Shown here one piece after another: positions 12,841 through 14,006 of a stretch of 14,006 nucleotides of DNA; positions within the stretch are counted from its first letter, which is position 1; the number at the start of each line of letters is the position of its first letter. The DNA is from WJMT01 sp964445575 (GTDB lineage Bacteria > Acidobacteriota > Aminicenantia > Aminicenantales > Aminicenantaceae). The notes under the pieces were generated by a model. It had not been told where the DNA came from and searched no databases. It saw nothing but the letters and a program-made list of their open reading frames with translations. The DNA is taken from positions 1 to 14,006 of the forward strand of contig CAYULB010000055.1 of assembly GCA_964445575.1 (NCBI GenBank), in the 5' to 3' direction. A program made the translations under genes and the position numbers.

Positions 12841-12899
12841 TCACTGAATTGATGATGAAATCTCTGTGATTTGATTTCATTGAATGATTTTGAAATCAA
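12841..12899 (+). promoter_or_regulatory. Competing inverted repeats in the OmpA-gene leader
   Basis: GATTTCAT (12873-12880) can pair with ATGAAATC upstream (12855-12862). The overlapping TTGATTTCA (12871-12879) can instead pair perfectly with TGAAATCAA downstream (12891-12899). The two flanking segments are also imperfect direct repeats (TGAATTGATGATGAAATC against TGAATGATTTTGAAATC). This could be an RNA switch or a repeated protein-binding operator. Pairing is seen; function is inferred. Confidence 0.35.
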
Positions 12900-12965
12900 C
12901 AATTTTTGAATTGTTTCCGTATTTTTGTTAAGTTTTTATAAACATCTATTGAAAGGAGAAACAAT

Positions 12966-13937
12966 ATGATACGCAAAACAATCTTAGCAGGCCTTATTTT
13001 AACTTTGATTCTATCCCCTTATCTTTTTTCTCAAGACGAGATTAAAGAACATCCGGCAGTATCCAAATATGAAGGAGCGGAATTTGCAGCTTCCCAGGTC
13101 AAGGATTATGCCCCTTATGTCCTGGGCACGGCCAATCAGGAAGAATTAGATGAAGAATTCCGGGGTCATGGAACCTATTTTTCAGACTATATCGATCTGG
13201 AAGGAAAATTAACCCGAATCCAGTACCGTCTTCCCAAATCCGAGGGGCTGTTTAAAGTTTTTAGAAACTATGAAAACGCCTTAAAAGAGGCTGGATATCA
13301 GATCCTTTTCACCACTTCAGAGCAGGAAAGCTCCTATCCTTTCTGGGATGAAGACGTGTATCATCATGAAAGGGGAATCAATGCCATCAGAGACGAAGAT
13401 TTCAAAAATCCCTTTGGACGGGACGGATTCCGATTCATCACAGCCAAAGGAACTTACAAAGGAAACAACATCTATTTCGCCATCTTCATGAACAATTACG
13501 AGGACAATATCTATATAACCCAGGATGTCATTGAAATAAATCCCATGGAAAGCGGTTTGGTAACAGCCCAAAAAATCGAAGATAACATTGAAATGAGCGG
13601 ATTTGTATCTATATACGGCATCCATTTTGATACCGGCAAATGGAATATAAAGGAAGAATCCAAATCCGCTTTAAAAGAAATCGCTGCCTTTTTGAAAAAC
13701 CATCCGGATAAAAAATATTTTATCGTAGGACACACCGACAATACCGGAGACTTTGAATCCAACATGACTCTCTCGGAAAACAGAGCTGAAGCAGTGAAAA
13801 ACGCTCTGATCCAGGATTATGGAGTCGACCCAGACCAAATAGAAGCCAATGGAGTGAGCTCTCTGGCACCGGTCACTTCCAATTCCACGGATGAAGGCAG
13901 AGCCAGAAACCGAAGGGTCGAGATTGTGGAACGATAA
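12966..13937 (+). CDS. OmpA-family peptidoglycan-binding protein with N-terminal DUF4892-like domain
   Basis: The 323-residue product has a signal peptide (MIRKTILAGLILTLILSPYLFSQ). An N-terminal region follows (about 28-190) that resembles DUF4892-like domains fused to OmpA modules in other Gram-negative bacteria (LTRIQYRLPKSEGLFKVFRNYENAL, split between two strands and a helix). A C-terminal OmpA domain (about 213-323) ends the protein. The OmpA domain shows IHFDTGKWNI, the diaminopimelate-contacting Asp region GHTDNTGD (255-262), the TLSENRAEAV helix with R273, and GRARNRRVEI (311-320). It should bind peptidoglycan in the periplasm and tether it to the outer membrane or to partners. No beta-barrel is apparent. 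The ribosome-binding site AAAGGAG lies seven bases before the ATG. Upstream are repeat copy B and a structured leader; copy C follows the stop closely. The N-terminal family name is from memory and less sure than the OmpA call. Confidence 0.9.
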   Translation: MIRKTILAGLILTLILSPYLFSQDEIKEHPAVSKYEGAEFAASQVKDYAPYVLGTANQEELDEEFRGHGTYFSDYIDLEGKLTRIQYRLPKSEGLFKVFRNYENALKEAGYQILFTTSEQESSYPFWDEDVYHHERGINAIRDEDFKNPFGRDGFRFITAKGTYKGNNIYFAIFMNNYEDNIYITQDVIEINPMESGLVTAQKIEDNIEMSGFVSIYGIHFDTGKWNIKEESKSALKEIAAFLKNHPDKKYFIVGHTDNTGDFESNMTLSENRAEAVKNALIQDYGVDPDQIEANGVSSLAPVTSNSTDEGRARNRRVEIVER

Positions 13938-13943
13938 TTATTC

Positions 13944-13972
13944 CGTATTCACCTCAAAAACGCAGCTCTAAG
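13944..13972 (+). repeat. Intergenic repeat, copy C
   Basis: CAAAAACGCAGCTCTAAG (13955-13972) matches copy B in 16 of 18 bases, and similarity runs on into ATTTC. A weak inner stem pairs CGTATT (13944-13949) with AAAACG (13957-13962, one mismatch). The outer CTTAG arm seen in copy A is missing, so this is a degenerate or right-arm-only copy. It starts seven bases after the OmpA stop. Confidence 0.55.
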
Positions 13973-14006
13973 TAATTTCTCATTTATTCAACTAACTCTA
14001 TAGTTT

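Larger units (their letters stand above)
12602..12965. other. Divergent intergenic region with repeat copy B and structured leader
   Basis: These 364 bases contain the minus-strand acyltransferase promoter (12624-12653), a 2.5-copy tandem repeat (12677-12701), palindromic repeat copy B (12792-12835), a set of competing inverted repeats (12841-12899) and the ribosome-binding site of the OmpA gene (AAAGGAG, 12952-12958). I see no gene in it. Confidence 0.65.

Overview
The window reads as chromosomal DNA of a Gram-negative, protein-degrading, probably anaerobic bacterium. Supporting features are an OmpA-type peptidoglycan-binding protein, several proteins with Sec signal peptides, a secreted peptidase pair, and large beta-propeller proteins of the TolB/PD40 and BNR types. 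This mix, with a stand-alone bacterial RRM protein and moderate to low G+C, resembles Acidobacteriota and especially Candidatus Aminicenantes. That placement is inference from gene style; no rRNA or other phylogenetic marker is present. I see no tRNA, rRNA, CRISPR array, intact insertion sequence or phage gene.

Layout. 12-1301 (+) encodes an SH3-like plus TolB/PD40 beta-propeller protein that lacks a signal peptide. 1431-1976 (+) encodes a macro-domain protein. After a 321-base gap holding a palindromic repeat and a good promoter, 2298-3707 and 3713-5878 (+) form a tight two-gene unit: a secreted M24 aminopeptidase P-like enzyme and a secreted M1 aminopeptidase with a C-terminal HEAT-like region. 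The convergent gene 5945-8596 (-) encodes a secreted BNR/Asp-box propeller protein and is visibly richer in G+C than its neighbours. A divergent spacer (8597-9015) holds promoters for both directions. It leads into a small RRM RNA-binding protein (9016-9297, +) with a long, structured leader. 9702-11210 (+) encodes an RpoD-like sigma-70 factor preceded by two mini-ORFs, the second overlapping the sigma start as ATGA. 11333-11569 (+) encodes the KH protein KhpA. 11744-12601 (-) encodes a PlsC-type acyltransferase, and 12966-13937 (+) an OmpA-family protein with an extra N-terminal domain.

How the genes relate. The peptidase pair, the two propeller proteins and the OmpA protein point to a cell envelope devoted to handling extracellular protein. 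The middle block (RRM protein, sigma factor, KhpA) is a cluster of gene-expression functions that may be co-regulated.

The least expected structure lies between genes. An 18-base motif, CAAAATCGCAACTCTAAG or close variants, occurs three times on the plus strand and only in intergenic DNA (2086-2103, 12818-12835, 13955-13972). At two sites it is clearly the right arm of an imperfect palindrome, which suggests a dispersed REP-like or regulatory element. Alternative RNA folds are possible in the leaders of the RRM and OmpA genes.
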